IMG/VR virus record: IMGVR_UViG_3300025030_000275
Location: 1-37,149 of that record
Source of the DNA: a virus
Length of the DNA: 37,149 bases
Direction: 5' to 3' (one strand)
Shown here: in pieces, positions 31,126 to 37,149 of the stretch
Position numbering within the stretch: the first letter of the stretch is position 1
Layout of the letters: every line of letters starts with the position of its first letter
Program-made: the position numbers and the translations under genes
Notes under the pieces: generated by a model
The model's input: the letters and a program-made list of their open reading frames with translations, nothing else
Database searches by the model: none
What the model was told of the DNA's origin: nothing

Positions 31126-31280
31126 AAAGCCAAGCCAAACTCCCGCGCTTCATCGCTGGCAACTGTGCAAGCTGCGCGCTCTTTAAGGCGAGAATGCACC
31201 CTGACTGCAAGGAATGCCTGCGCCTCACTTGCTCTTTTAACCCTAAACCGATGTGGCGAGAGGCCACTGAAGGAGAATGA
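31122..31280 (+). CDS. Small Cys-rich protein
   Basis: GTG 31122 overlaps the KTSC stop (GTGA). The 52-residue product has cysteines as CASC, then CKEC and a further Cys in LTCSFNP, a two-knuckle zinc pattern. The arrangement recalls modules of the 47-Cys protein. A ribosome binding site for the next gene (AAGGAG) lies at its end. Confidence 0.5.
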   Translation: MKSQAKLPRFIAGNCASCALFKARMHPDCKECLRLTCSFNPKPMWREATEGE

Positions 31281-31281
31281 G

Positions 31282-31551
31282 ATGGCCGGAACAGTTGAAG
31301 CAGCAACCTTCTACGATGAAATGATAGCCTATGAAGACACTATCAAGGCCATCAAAGAGGAGGTCAAAGACGCAATCGCCGCTTTCGCCTCTTCCAACGG
31401 CGTCACCGTCAAGGGCGTGGTCCGCGCCATAAAGGACCGGAAAGAGTTTCTGAAGGACAAGGCCGAGTTCCTGCTGACCAGCTCCGACAGCGACAAGGTT
31501 TTTGACCTGTTCGATTACGATCCTAACTTCAACCTTTTTGAAGAAAGCTGA
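31282..31551 (+). CDS. Small helical protein, possibly DUF2312/GapR-like
   Basis: The ATG at 31282 is preceded by AAGGAGAATGAG. The 89-residue protein has two helices, YEDTIKAIKEEVKDAIAAFA and then VTVKGVVRAIKDRKEFLKDK, resembling the helical pattern of DUF2312/GapR-like DNA-binding proteins. The C-terminus is acidic (DLFDYDPNFNLFEES). The similarity is loose and could be a general coiled-coil feature, so the family is only suggested. It overlaps the DUF1064 gene by one base (TGATG). Confidence 0.45.
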   Translation: MAGTVEAATFYDEMIAYEDTIKAIKEEVKDAIAAFASSNGVTVKGVVRAIKDRKEFLKDKAEFLLTSSDSDKVFDLFDYDPNFNLFEES

Positions 31552-31973
31552 TGCGTTGGACCGAGGACCGGCTAGAGGAATATCGGCGCAAACACTGTAT
31601 TTCTAACCCTCTCCCCCAAGGGGAGGGTGCAGCACCGAAGCCCGGTAAATTCGGCAACCACAAGGTGAAGACCGACGAAGGAACCTTTGACAGCAAATGG
31701 GAGTTCGATTGCTGGTGCAAGCTCAAAATGGAATTACGCGCAGGGCTCATATCGGGCCTACGGAGGCAAGTTCCATTTGAACTCATACCGGCTGCCACGT
31801 TGGACACCCGGAAGCTTCCCCCGGTGCGGTACGTTGCCGATTTTGTCTATGTCCGAGACGGCAAACAGGTCGTTGAGGATGCAAAAGGGATGGAGTCGCT
31901 GCCGGATTACAAAATCAAGCGGCGGCTGATGTGGTGGATACATCAAATCCGAGTTGTTGAGGTGAGGAAATGA
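31551..31973 (+). CDS. DUF1064 endonuclease
   Basis: This 140-residue protein has the DUF1064 pattern of small phage PD-(D/E)XK nucleases: FGNHKVKTDEGTFDSKWEFD (about residues 34-53, with the E of WEFD), LISGLRRQVPFEL (about 66-78), RYVADFVYVRDGKQVVEDAK (about 93-112) with D, E-D and K as catalytic candidates, and a final helix. Such enzymes are thought to resolve DNA junctions or trim ends in phage replication. An extra short palindromic stretch lies near the N-terminus, encoding NPLPQGEGAAPKPG. The next gene overlaps by four bases (ATGA). Confidence 0.78.
   Translation: MRWTEDRLEEYRRKHCISNPLPQGEGAAPKPGKFGNHKVKTDEGTFDSKWEFDCWCKLKMELRAGLISGLRRQVPFELIPAATLDTRKLPPVRYVADFVYVRDGKQVVEDAKGMESLPDYKIKRRLMWWIHQIRVVEVRK
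31606..31628 (+). repeat. REP-like short palindrome inside the DUF1064 gene
   Basis: ACCCTCTCCC, CCAA and GGGGAGGGT form an imperfect stem. It is read in frame as NPLPQGEG, a peptide typical of small palindromic repeats scattered in bacterial genomes. It lies in a part of the protein (residues about 19-26) that is not conserved in the family, so it may be a later insertion. Confidence 0.55.
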
Positions 31974-32095
31974 ACTGCAACATTTGCAATCGCCCCAGAG
32001 TCAGCATGAGGGTGACACACAGGCGGGGCCAGTGGGCGGCAGTTGAGGTTGTCTGCCGAAAGTGCCAGCGGTGGGCGAGGAGGCTGGTGAAATGA
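31970..32095 (+). CDS. Small zinc-ribbon protein
   Basis: ATG 31970 overlaps the previous stop. The 41-residue product has CNIC (3-6) and CRKC (about 29-32) around a basic middle (RPRVSMRVTHRRGQ), then a basic tail (RWARRLVK). It is a minimal zinc ribbon with a strongly basic surface and probably binds nucleic acid. The stop overlaps the next start (ATGA). Confidence 0.5.
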   Translation: MNCNICNRPRVSMRVTHRRGQWAAVEVVCRKCQRWARRLVK

Positions 32096-32868
32096 GCCAC
32101 CTCAACCAAGCCCTTTTCAACCAACGAATGATGCGCGGGGCCTTAACCGGCCCTGATGCTGAGGAGAAGATAGCGATGAGACGATGCAATGGAGTTATGG
32201 AAAATGGCAGGAGGTGTAGCGTCGTGCCGCTGACTGAACACGAATACTGCAAAGCCTGCAAGGTCAAGGAGGCACGAGGGGAGATGCCTGAGTTAAAACC
32301 TACAGTGATGCCGGTGGAGCCTGTTAAGCGCGGGAGGCCGAAAGGTGTTGTGAAGGGTAGCTTGTCTGCTGTGCCGAAAAACCTTTGCGACAACTGCGCG
32401 GGGTTTGGCGCCTGCGGAGACCGCGATGATAGCCAGGGATGCGTTGCTTATTCGCCTGCCGAAACTGTCACATCTGAAGCCGGTCATGATGGGTCACCGG
32501 TTGAGCTGGACACCTCCACTGCCATGGGTATGGGTGATGATACGGAGAACCTGCTACACGCACCGGCAACCGTCAAGGAATCTTTGACAGTTGAGCTTTT
32601 CGCTGAAACCGAAAACGTCCAAATTCCCCACGTAGCGCCCGACCCCCCCCAAGAGCAAGCAGAGGCCTTAGTCAAACTCAGTTCGCCCCTTGCCGCCCTA
32701 GTGGCCACACCAGAACCGCCATTGCCGGACACGGCCATAGTGCTCGACCTCGGATCGATGCACGAAACGCTGGTCGATCAGGGTGTGGGGACTGTGACGA
32801 TCCTGGAGCTGCTTGACGCGCTGTTCGTCATCAAAACGTACAGGCTGGTGCGGCATGCTGCTGGTTAA
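32092..32868 (+). CDS. Cys-rich protein with AT-hook-like motif
   Basis: This 258-residue protein starts at ATG 32092. An N-terminal Cys group (RRCNGVMENGRRCSV, YCKAC) is followed by a KRGRPKG motif (about residue 78), like an AT-hook that binds the minor groove of AT-rich DNA. A further group, LCDNCAGFGACGDRDDSQGC, resembles a module in the 47-Cys protein. The second half is a Pro-rich, acidic linker with a small C-terminal helix pair (VTILELLDALFVIKTYRLV). The role is unknown; DNA binding is likely from the motif. The next gene starts inside this one, 14 bases before its end. Confidence 0.5.
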   Translation: MSHLNQALFNQRMMRGALTGPDAEEKIAMRRCNGVMENGRRCSVVPLTEHEYCKACKVKEARGEMPELKPTVMPVEPVKRGRPKGVVKGSLSAVPKNLCDNCAGFGACGDRDDSQGCVAYSPAETVTSEAGHDGSPVELDTSTAMGMGDDTENLLHAPATVKESLTVELFAETENVQIPHVAPDPPQEQAEALVKLSSPLAALVATPEPPLPDTAIVLDLGSMHETLVDQGVGTVTILELLDALFVIKTYRLVRHAAG

Positions 32869-33025
32869 GCCGGAGATCTACAAACAAGATCCCGGCCGCT
32901 CCCTCCCTCCTGACGAGTTCATCCAGGCTGCGAGGGAGGTGACGCCGATCCTGGAGATCAAGCGGAAATATTGCGCGGCGAACTGCGATAATGCGAAGTA
33001 TCGACCTGGTAGGCGAGGGCGGTAA
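32855..33025 (+). CDS. Small basic protein with a Cys pair
   Basis: The ATG at 32855 opens a 56-residue frame. The product has a Pro-rich start, a helix (DEFIQAAREVTPILEIKRK) and a C-terminal YCAANC with a basic tail (RPGRRGR). The two cysteines are three residues apart, so a single knuckle is possible but not complete. It is the last gene before the non-coding leader region. Confidence 0.45.
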   Translation: MLLVKPEIYKQDPGRSLPPDEFIQAAREVTPILEIKRKYCAANCDNAKYRPGRRGR

Positions 33026-33075
33026 ATGCTGAGTAACTTTTATACTCAACATCGGACAATATACTGAATTATTTA

Positions 33076-33103
33076 TTGACAGGGCCACTCATGAGAGTAA
33101 TAT
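33076..33103 (+). promoter_or_regulatory. Promoter of the replication block
   Basis: TTGACA at 33076-33081 and TAATAT at 33098-33103 are 16 bases apart. The surrounding DNA is AT-rich. The transcript would start near 33110, which gives a 5' leader of about 145 bases before the next gene. Confidence 0.6.
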
Positions 33104-33109
33104 GCGCTA

Positions 33110-33253
33110 CACATATTGAGAAGTTGACTGAGATGCGGGTCTCGGGTAACATAGTCTCCGGTTTGGCTCACCCCTGTGGTGAGAAAACCCCTAGATCCTC
33201 ATCGAGTGCGCCCGCACGCCTCGGTGGGGATTTTTGTTTTTCCGAGGTGCGCT
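33110..33253 (+). promoter_or_regulatory. Structured leader RNA, attenuator-like
   Basis: Three stems are visible: CTCACC/GGTGAG (33167-33172 with 33178-33183); a terminator-like stem CCCC, CGA and GTGCG with CGCAC, TCG and GGGG (33188-33229), followed by T runs (33231-33241); and CCTCGG/CCGAGG (33219-33224 with 33242-33247). The last cannot coexist with the terminator stem, and its 3' arm contains the GAGG that would be the ribosome binding site of the next gene. This is the layout of an attenuator or a switch controlled by a ligand or protein. Confidence 0.5.
33188..33241 (+). terminator. Intrinsic terminator inside the leader
   Basis: CCCC (33188-33191) pairs with GGGG (33226-33229). The inner stem is CGA-GTGCG (33203-33210) with CGCAC (33213-33217) and TCG (33221-33223, after a GCC bulge), followed by ATTTTTGTTTTT. 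It would end most transcripts from the promoter at 33076 and produce a short RNA of about 130 bases unless the alternative stem forms. Confidence 0.6.
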
Positions 33254-33430
33254 ATGGAGTGTTGTGAAATACGCCTGTTTGCCCAGCTACATGATGATGA
33301 AACTGACGCTGATTATTTGGCGCCAATTGAGCCGGTGGCCTGCCCTTTTTGCGGGAAGAATTTACATGCGGTGAACGCGGATTTCATCGGCCACCCGTCA
33401 CAAGATTTATGGCAAGGGGGCTGCGAGTAA
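33254..33430 (+). CDS. Small zinc-binding protein
   Basis: ATG 33254 opens a 58-residue frame. Cysteines occur as ECCE at the N-terminus, CPFCGK in the middle and a final Cys (GGCE). The middle segment (PVACPFCGKNLHAVNADF) resembles small phage proteins with one CxxC knuckle. Its stop overlaps the initiator start by one base (TAATG). It is the first gene after the attenuator-like leader, so it would be under its control. Confidence 0.5.
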   Translation: MECCEIRLFAQLHDDETDADYLAPIEPVACPFCGKNLHAVNADFIGHPSQDLWQGGCE

Positions 33431-34146
33431 TGGCGACCCCCTGGTGCAGATTATGGGCAGATCTACCTAATGACCCGAAGTGGAGAACAATCTCCAAGGT
33501 ATCGTCACAGCCAATCTCCGCAGTGGTTGCAGTCTACGTCCACCTTCTTATTTGTGCATCGAACGCAAACGAACGCGGGCGAACGCAAGGATGGAGCGAT
33601 GAGGACGTTGCGAGCGCACTCGACCTTGACACGGACCAAGTTAAGGCAATTTGCGACGCAATGCAGGGCCGCGTGCTTGAAGGTGATCAGCTTTCAGGAT
33701 GGAATAAGCGCCAACCCGCGAGGGAAGATGGGGCGGCAGAACGTTCCAAGTCGTGGAGAAATAACAAGAAGCAAAAAGAGACAGAAGGTAGCGAACGCAA
33801 CCGAACGCAACCGAACGCAGATAAACGCCCAGAAGTAGAAGTAGAAGTAGAAGTAGATAAGAATAAAGATAAGAAAAAGGTCGATAAAATTCCTTTTGCC
33901 CAAAACGTCCTCCTTAAGCAAGCCGAGTACGAAACGTTGGTGGATAAACACGGTGAGCAGTTCGTTGATGCCTGCATTGAAAAGCTGGATAGCTACAAAG
34001 AAGCTAAGGGTAAAAAATACGCCAGCGATTACGGAGCCATCAGGTCATGGGTAATAGACGAGGTGGCAAAGAACGCGCCGCCGCAGAAAGCCACAAGCTA
34101 CGGTCAGACAGATGAAGAATTAAGGGAAAAGGGATTAATCGAATGA
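33430..34146 (+). CDS. Phage replication initiator / replisome organiser
   Basis: This 238-residue protein fits phage O-like replisome organisers. The N-terminal part (about residues 1-95) is a winged-helix type domain with WCRLWADLPNDPKWRTIS, an ERG...WSDEDVASAL helix and DLDTDQVKAICDAMQGRVLE. The middle (100-150) is a polar linker, and the C-terminal part (about 165-235) is a helical domain (QAEYETLVDKHGEQFVDACI) that could recruit the helicase. It lies directly upstream of a DnaB-like helicase with a four-base overlap. The gene carries two clusters of 10-base iterons, as in lambda gene O, so it likely binds its own coding sequence as the origin. Confidence 0.78.
   Translation: MATPWCRLWADLPNDPKWRTISKVSSQPISAVVAVYVHLLICASNANERGRTQGWSDEDVASALDLDTDQVKAICDAMQGRVLEGDQLSGWNKRQPAREDGAAERSKSWRNNKKQKETEGSERNRTQPNADKRPEVEVEVEVDKNKDKKKVDKIPFAQNVLLKQAEYETLVDKHGEQFVDACIEKLDSYKEAKGKKYASDYGAIRSWVIDEVAKNAPPQKATSYGQTDEELREKGLIE
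33560..33589 (+). repeat. Iteron cluster 1 (three 10-base repeats)
   Basis: CGAACGCAAA, CGAACGCGGG and CGAACGCAAG follow one another exactly, each 10 bases long. The period does not fit codons, so the three copies encode different residues. That points to a DNA-level function such as initiator binding. Confidence 0.7.
33792..33831 (+). repeat. Iteron cluster 2 with adjacent AT-rich stretch (candidate origin)
   Basis: CGAACGCAAC, CGAACGCAAC and CGAACGCAGA are followed by a degenerate fourth copy (TAAACGCCCA). Immediately downstream come four GAAGTA units (33832-33855) and the AT-rich stretch 33856-33900, which could open as the unwinding element. Initiator gene, iterons and AT-rich DNA in this order match lambda-type origins. 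Confidence 0.7.
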
Positions 34147-35432
34147 GCCAGTTTACCGACCATCACACTGAAAAGGAAATCATCGGCAACATCCTGAACG
34201 ACCATTCGGCCTACATGGACGTGTTTGACATCCTCAGGCCCGATCATTTCAGCAGTGACCTGGGCAGTGTCTACCGTGCCTATGGTGAGCAGATCCACAA
34301 GAAAGAAGCAACCGACATTGCGACCCTTGCTAAACTATCGAAGGTGAGCGGGGCAGCACTGGCCGAGTGCATGGATCAAGGGTGGATGTCGGCAAACGTC
34401 AAGATGAAGGCGCGGAAGATCATTTCCTTCTCTCACAAGCGTGAAACTTACAGCCAGTGCCGCAAACTGGTTGCTGAGATGGAGACGCTGACCTCGGCCG
34501 ATATATCCAAAAGGCTGTCCGATATGGCGGCAGCCGTGGCAATGAATAGCCAGAGCAAAAATATCTACAACGGCGCCGACCTGGCAATGCGCTTGACGAA
34601 GATGATGGAGAGAAGGCACAGCAACAAGGGGAAGATGGAAGGCGTGATGACCGGCTACTACTGCCTGGATCAGATCTTGAGAGGGTTGAGGCCTAAACGT
34701 ATGACGGTCATTGCGGCGGCCACCGGATTCGGTAAGAGTACCTTAGCCCTCAACCTCCTTGCCAATATCACCAGTGCCGGACATAAAGCTCTTTTTATCT
34801 CCAACGAGAATGACGTTGATGACAATCTGGACCGGCTGCATGGGATCAGGTCAGGGCTGAAGTTGAAGGACATCGAAGAGGCCAAGGAAGATATCTGGGG
34901 GCCAACGGCAGCATTTTCGTCGGAGCTTTTCACCTCGGGGTTGTTCATGTCCGACAACTCCCCCCGGACGATTGACGAGGTGGTAGGGACGATTAACCGT
35001 TACGTGGTCCAGTATGGCGTCGAGGTTGTCTTTGTCGATTACATCGGGGAAATTTCTGTTGATGCCGAAACGAGGGAGGTTGAAGAGGCAAGGTTGGCAA
35101 GGTTCGCACAACGGCTAGTGGATTGCTCTAAAGCGATGGGTATCCACATTATCGTCATGGCGCAACTCAATCGGCAAGGTAACAGCAAAGGTAGGCCGAC
35201 CAAATCGGAGCTGGCAAGCTGCTTCAAGATCGTCATGAAGGCCCATTCCCTGCTGATCTTCTGGCAGGATGAACACAAGAGGGACGTGCTGACCATCGAC
35301 AAGAACCGGCAGGGACCGCCAAACGTGGACCTGTTGACGAACTATGACCGGGCCACGCAGAAGATCGAAGTGCGGGAATACTTACGGGAATTGCCGAAGC
35401 TGGAAGAGGAAAAGAAGCAATGGCGGAAGTAA
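34143..35432 (+). CDS. dnaB: Replicative DNA helicase, DnaB-like
   Basis: This 429-residue protein has a DnaB N-terminal domain (EKEIIGNILNDHSAYMDVFD, PDHFSSDLGSVYRAYGE) and the RecA-like C-terminal ATPase. Walker A is ATGFGKSTL, Walker B VVFVDYIG and the arginine-finger region DKNRQGPPN. The order and residues match phage replicative helicases. It overlaps the initiator stop (ATGA), which implies coupled expression; the initiator probably loads it onto the origin. The length is slightly shorter than that of bacterial DnaB, as is common for phage versions. Confidence 0.9.
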   Translation: MSQFTDHHTEKEIIGNILNDHSAYMDVFDILRPDHFSSDLGSVYRAYGEQIHKKEATDIATLAKLSKVSGAALAECMDQGWMSANVKMKARKIISFSHKRETYSQCRKLVAEMETLTSADISKRLSDMAAAVAMNSQSKNIYNGADLAMRLTKMMERRHSNKGKMEGVMTGYYCLDQILRGLRPKRMTVIAAATGFGKSTLALNLLANITSAGHKALFISNENDVDDNLDRLHGIRSGLKLKDIEEAKEDIWGPTAAFSSELFTSGLFMSDNSPRTIDEVVGTINRYVVQYGVEVVFVDYIGEISVDAETREVEEARLARFAQRLVDCSKAMGIHIIVMAQLNRQGNSKGRPTKSELASCFKIVMKAHSLLIFWQDEHKRDVLTIDKNRQGPPNVDLLTNYDRATQKIEVREYLRELPKLEEEKKQWRK

Positions 35433-35568
35433 CTAGGGGAAGCTTCGCCGCAGTTCCAGCGGAGTTATCAGATGGAGAGGGAGCGGAAGGGTTTGGTGTA
35501 GGTTTAACGGTTTGGAGTTCTGGCCGGCGGGACAGGAACGACTTGTTATAGTGCAAAAGGGGAGTGAC

Positions 35569-36336
35569 ATGAAATTCGATGCTGATAGGGAAGGAACGGG
35601 TACAGCAGAGTGGGCCGAAGTGACAGAGAACATCTGTCGCGGCTGTGCGAATAACTGCCTGTACTGCTATGCCGCCCACAATGCCAACCGCTTCAACCTG
35701 CGGAAACGTGACGATTGGGCAAGAGAAGAACTGACGAAGCGTTCTCTGATTAAGTCCTACCCTGCCAAGAACGGCATTGTCATGTTCCCGAGCAGTCACG
35801 ACATCACGCCTTTCAACCTGGAGTCGTGCATCAGGGTGCTGACGCTCATGCTGAAAAAGGGCAATCAAGTCCTGATCGTTACCAAGCCCCGCGCAAGTTG
35901 CATTGAGGCGTTACTGAATGACCTCGCACCATGGAAGGACCAGATTCTTTTCAGGTTCACTATTGGCAGTATGAACGATGCAACGTGCTTCTTCTGGGAA
36001 CCGGGGGCGCCTTCCCCTTTCGAGCGGTTGGGCTGCTTGAGGGATGCTTTTGAAGCTGGGTTTAAGACCTCCGTTTCCATCGAGCCGATGCTTGCCGGTG
36101 TGGATTCAACGCTTCATGTGGTTGACCATGTTCAAGACTACGTGACGGACACCATCTGGATCGGGAAGATGAACAAGACGAACCTGCGAGTTGACAAGGC
36201 ATTCCGTGCCGAGGTTGCCAATATCGAAAAGTTACAGGCAGATGACGAGATCATGAGGTTGCATCGCTACCTTGATGCTCACCCTCTGGTCCGCTGGAAG
36301 GACAGCATCAAGGAAGTCTTAGCCAGAGCACTATAA
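35569..36336 (+). CDS. Radical SAM protein, phage Gp37/Gp68-like (DUF5131 type)
   Basis: The ATG at 35569 has AAAAGGGGAG upstream and gives 255 residues. NICRGCANNCLYCYA (21-35) holds the CX3CX2C cluster motif (C26, C30, C33) of radical SAM enzymes that bind a 4Fe-4S cluster, plus an additional C23. The rest fits a TIM-barrel-like order: PSSHDITPFN, QVLIVTKPR, FRFTIGSMND and SIEPMLAGVDST. The Gp37/Gp68 group is common in phages and its substrate is not established; repair or modification of DNA or a small molecule is possible. It follows the replication genes with a 136-base gap. Confidence 0.82.
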   Translation: MKFDADREGTGTAEWAEVTENICRGCANNCLYCYAAHNANRFNLRKRDDWAREELTKRSLIKSYPAKNGIVMFPSSHDITPFNLESCIRVLTLMLKKGNQVLIVTKPRASCIEALLNDLAPWKDQILFRFTIGSMNDATCFFWEPGAPSPFERLGCLRDAFEAGFKTSVSIEPMLAGVDSTLHVVDHVQDYVTDTIWIGKMNKTNLRVDKAFRAEVANIEKLQADDEIMRLHRYLDAHPLVRWKDSIKEVLARAL

Positions 36337-36432
36337 CGATTCGCATGTGAGGCGCGGAAATTCCCGCCCACTTGCTACAACATTTACCAGCTCAGTCGCC
36401 TCGACATGCTGGTTAAACCCTGGGAGGGGATG

Positions 36433-36675
36433 ATGGAGATCCAGAGATACAGAACCAGGATAGATGCCGTAAGCGGAGAGGCTACGGTTTACCCTGACGA
36501 TCAAGGCAATTTGGTCGGATATGGGACACACATCGCCGAGGTGGAGCGGCTGGCGGCCGAGAATGTCCGGCTGAGGGGGGCGCTGACACGTATCCGTGAT
36601 GGAGAGTACGAATTCGTGAAATATCACGCTAGGCAATTAGCTAGCAAGGCACTGGCAGAGGCGGTGCGGCCATGA
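36433..36675 (+). CDS. Small phage protein with coiled-coil end
   Basis: The start at ATG 36433 is chosen because GGAGG lies at 36423-36427, about five bases upstream; the ATG at 36430 would touch it. The 80-residue product has YRTRIDAVSGEATVYPDDQG, a small beta segment often seen in short phage proteins, and then a coiled coil (HIAEVERLAAENVRLRGALT). The stop overlaps the next start (ATGA). The function is unknown. Confidence 0.5.
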   Translation: MEIQRYRTRIDAVSGEATVYPDDQGNLVGYGTHIAEVERLAAENVRLRGALTRIRDGEYEFVKYHARQLASKALAEAVRP

Positions 36676-36905
36676 GCGTGGAGATCGAGAAGGTCGTGGG
36701 AGTAGTGGTCTCTGCCAAGGATTTTGTCCACGGGCTCAAGCCGTGGGATGTTGCCGAATTCGCTAACGCTGTGGCAGAACGCTTTGACCAAGAATATGGT
36801 ACTCGTGCCGATATTGCTGATTCGTTTGCTGACGCTTTGAGCGAGCAGGCAGTAAGATTTCTGGCTGAAGTTGTTACTAGCTACCACGGGCGGAACCCGC
36901 GCTAG
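36672..36905 (+). CDS. Small phage protein, unknown
   Basis: ATG 36672 overlaps the previous stop. The 77-residue product is helical and acidic (KPWDVAEFANAVAERFDQEY, DIADSFADALSEQAVRFLAE). No domain is recognised. The overlap and normal base composition support translation. Confidence 0.5.
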   Translation: MSVEIEKVVGVVVSAKDFVHGLKPWDVAEFANAVAERFDQEYGTRADIADSFADALSEQAVRFLAEVVTSYHGRNPR

Positions 36906-36969
36906 AGTCGGTTTAACGGAACCAAGCTCTGCGGAGCAGCAGCGCCGGGTTAGGCGCAAGGAGGAGTAG

Positions 36970-37149
36970 ATGGATATGAAGGCGTGGGAACCGATTGATG
37001 AACTCCAGGTTCAAGCCCTGGCCAGCGACTGCAACTACTTGAAGCCGGTGGAGGATCTTGAACCCGGCGAAAGTCAGCGGTACGGGTGCACCGTTATCGG
37101 GTTCTGTCTGGACGATCCCGAAGGGTGCCGCAGCATCATGGATATCACG
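36970..37149 (+). CDS. Partial CDS at the right edge
   Basis: An ATG at 36970 with AAGGAGGAGTAG directly upstream opens a frame that runs off the window after 60 codons. The visible part begins MDMKAWEPIDELQVQALASD and continues acidic, with two cysteines (YGCTVIGFC) and a third (EGCRSI). No family is recognised. The strong ribosome binding site and the absence of stops support a real gene. Confidence 0.6.
   Translation, partial: MDMKAWEPIDELQVQALASDCNYLKPVEDLEPGESQRYGCTVIGFCLDDPEGCRSIMDIT

Noticed and set aside
33832-33855. Four GAAGTA units as a separate regulatory repeat
   Set aside because: The unit is a multiple of three and encodes an alternating Glu-Val run in the linker of the initiator, so protein-level or slippage origin is enough. 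It is mentioned only as part of the candidate origin context.
35420-35551. A 43-codon frame after the helicase
   Set aside because: It overlaps the end of the helicase gene, its composition is unlike its neighbours and no ribosome binding site or domain is visible.
36906-36969. A tRNA-like or att-like sequence in the gap near the right edge
   Set aside because: The GC-rich bases do not fold into a cloverleaf and no repeat of this stretch was noticed elsewhere in the window.
1-37149. CRISPR arrays, tRNA genes, insertion sequence transposases, integrase
   Set aside because: None was seen: no regularly spaced direct repeats with unique spacers, no cloverleaf, no DDE or tyrosine/serine recombinase motifs in any supported gene.

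Overview
The window is one continuous stretch of a tailed, double-stranded DNA phage or prophage. No host housekeeping gene, rRNA or tRNA is visible. The head and packaging genes follow the HK97 scheme (P27-type small terminase, large terminase, portal, ClpP-like protease, coiled-coil-led major capsid protein). The tail genes follow the lambda-like long non-contractile scheme (tube protein, frameshifted chaperone pair, tape measure, tip and fibre proteins), and there is no sheath gene, so a siphovirus morphology is expected. The bases are GC-rich. The host is probably Gram-negative, because there is a lipoprotein with a clear lipobox in the lysis region. Gene style and the many CxxC proteins would fit a Geobacter-like (Desulfuromonadales) host, but that is an impression and not something the window proves. 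A CI-like repressor with divergent promoters suggests a temperate phage. No integrase or att site is seen.

Layout: 44-3341 holds packaging genes, with a mobile HNH endonuclease element inserted at the 3' end of terL. 3443-9368 holds the portal, protease, capsid and head-tail connectors. 9365-20246 holds the tail: tube, chaperones with a programmed -1 frameshift, a 720-residue tape measure, tip proteins, a J-like fibre protein and a beta-helix tailspike. 20294-21537 is a lysis cassette with a peptidase-type endolysin, a small lipoprotein, a Cys-rich peptide and a phospholipase A2-like protein; it ends in a strong terminator at 21562-21600. The repressor is the only leftward gene (21696-22064). 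A divergent control region follows (about 22065-22212). From 22213 the early region runs rightward: a ribbon-helix-helix protein, several tiny genes, a predicted annealing protein plus exonuclease, an 801-residue protein with 47 cysteines, a SNF2-like helicase, a DNA methyltransferase broken by one stop codon, a KTSC protein and a DUF1064 nuclease. A promoter plus attenuator-like leader at 33076-33253 then precedes a replication initiator carrying iterons, a DnaB-type helicase, a radical SAM protein and small unknown genes to the right edge.

Most genes are coupled by ATGA, GTGA, TTGA or TAATG overlaps, so the two rightward blocks behave as long operons. Stable hairpins with UNCG-type loops punctuate the structural operon after the genes expected to be most highly expressed.

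The most notable items are: (1) terL's last codons are present twice, once recoded in front of the HNH gene and once as an orphaned tail behind it; (2) a textbook A AAA AAC slippery site with an 8-bp stimulatory stem in the tail chaperone genes; (3) a phospholipase A2-like protein in a lysis cassette where no spanin pair is recognisable; (4) a 47-cysteine protein with a classical C2H2 finger, plus many other small CxxC proteins; (5) a PD-(D/E)XK exonuclease whose motifs are in permuted order; (6) 10-bp iterons inside the initiator gene; (7) a leader RNA with two mutually exclusive stems.
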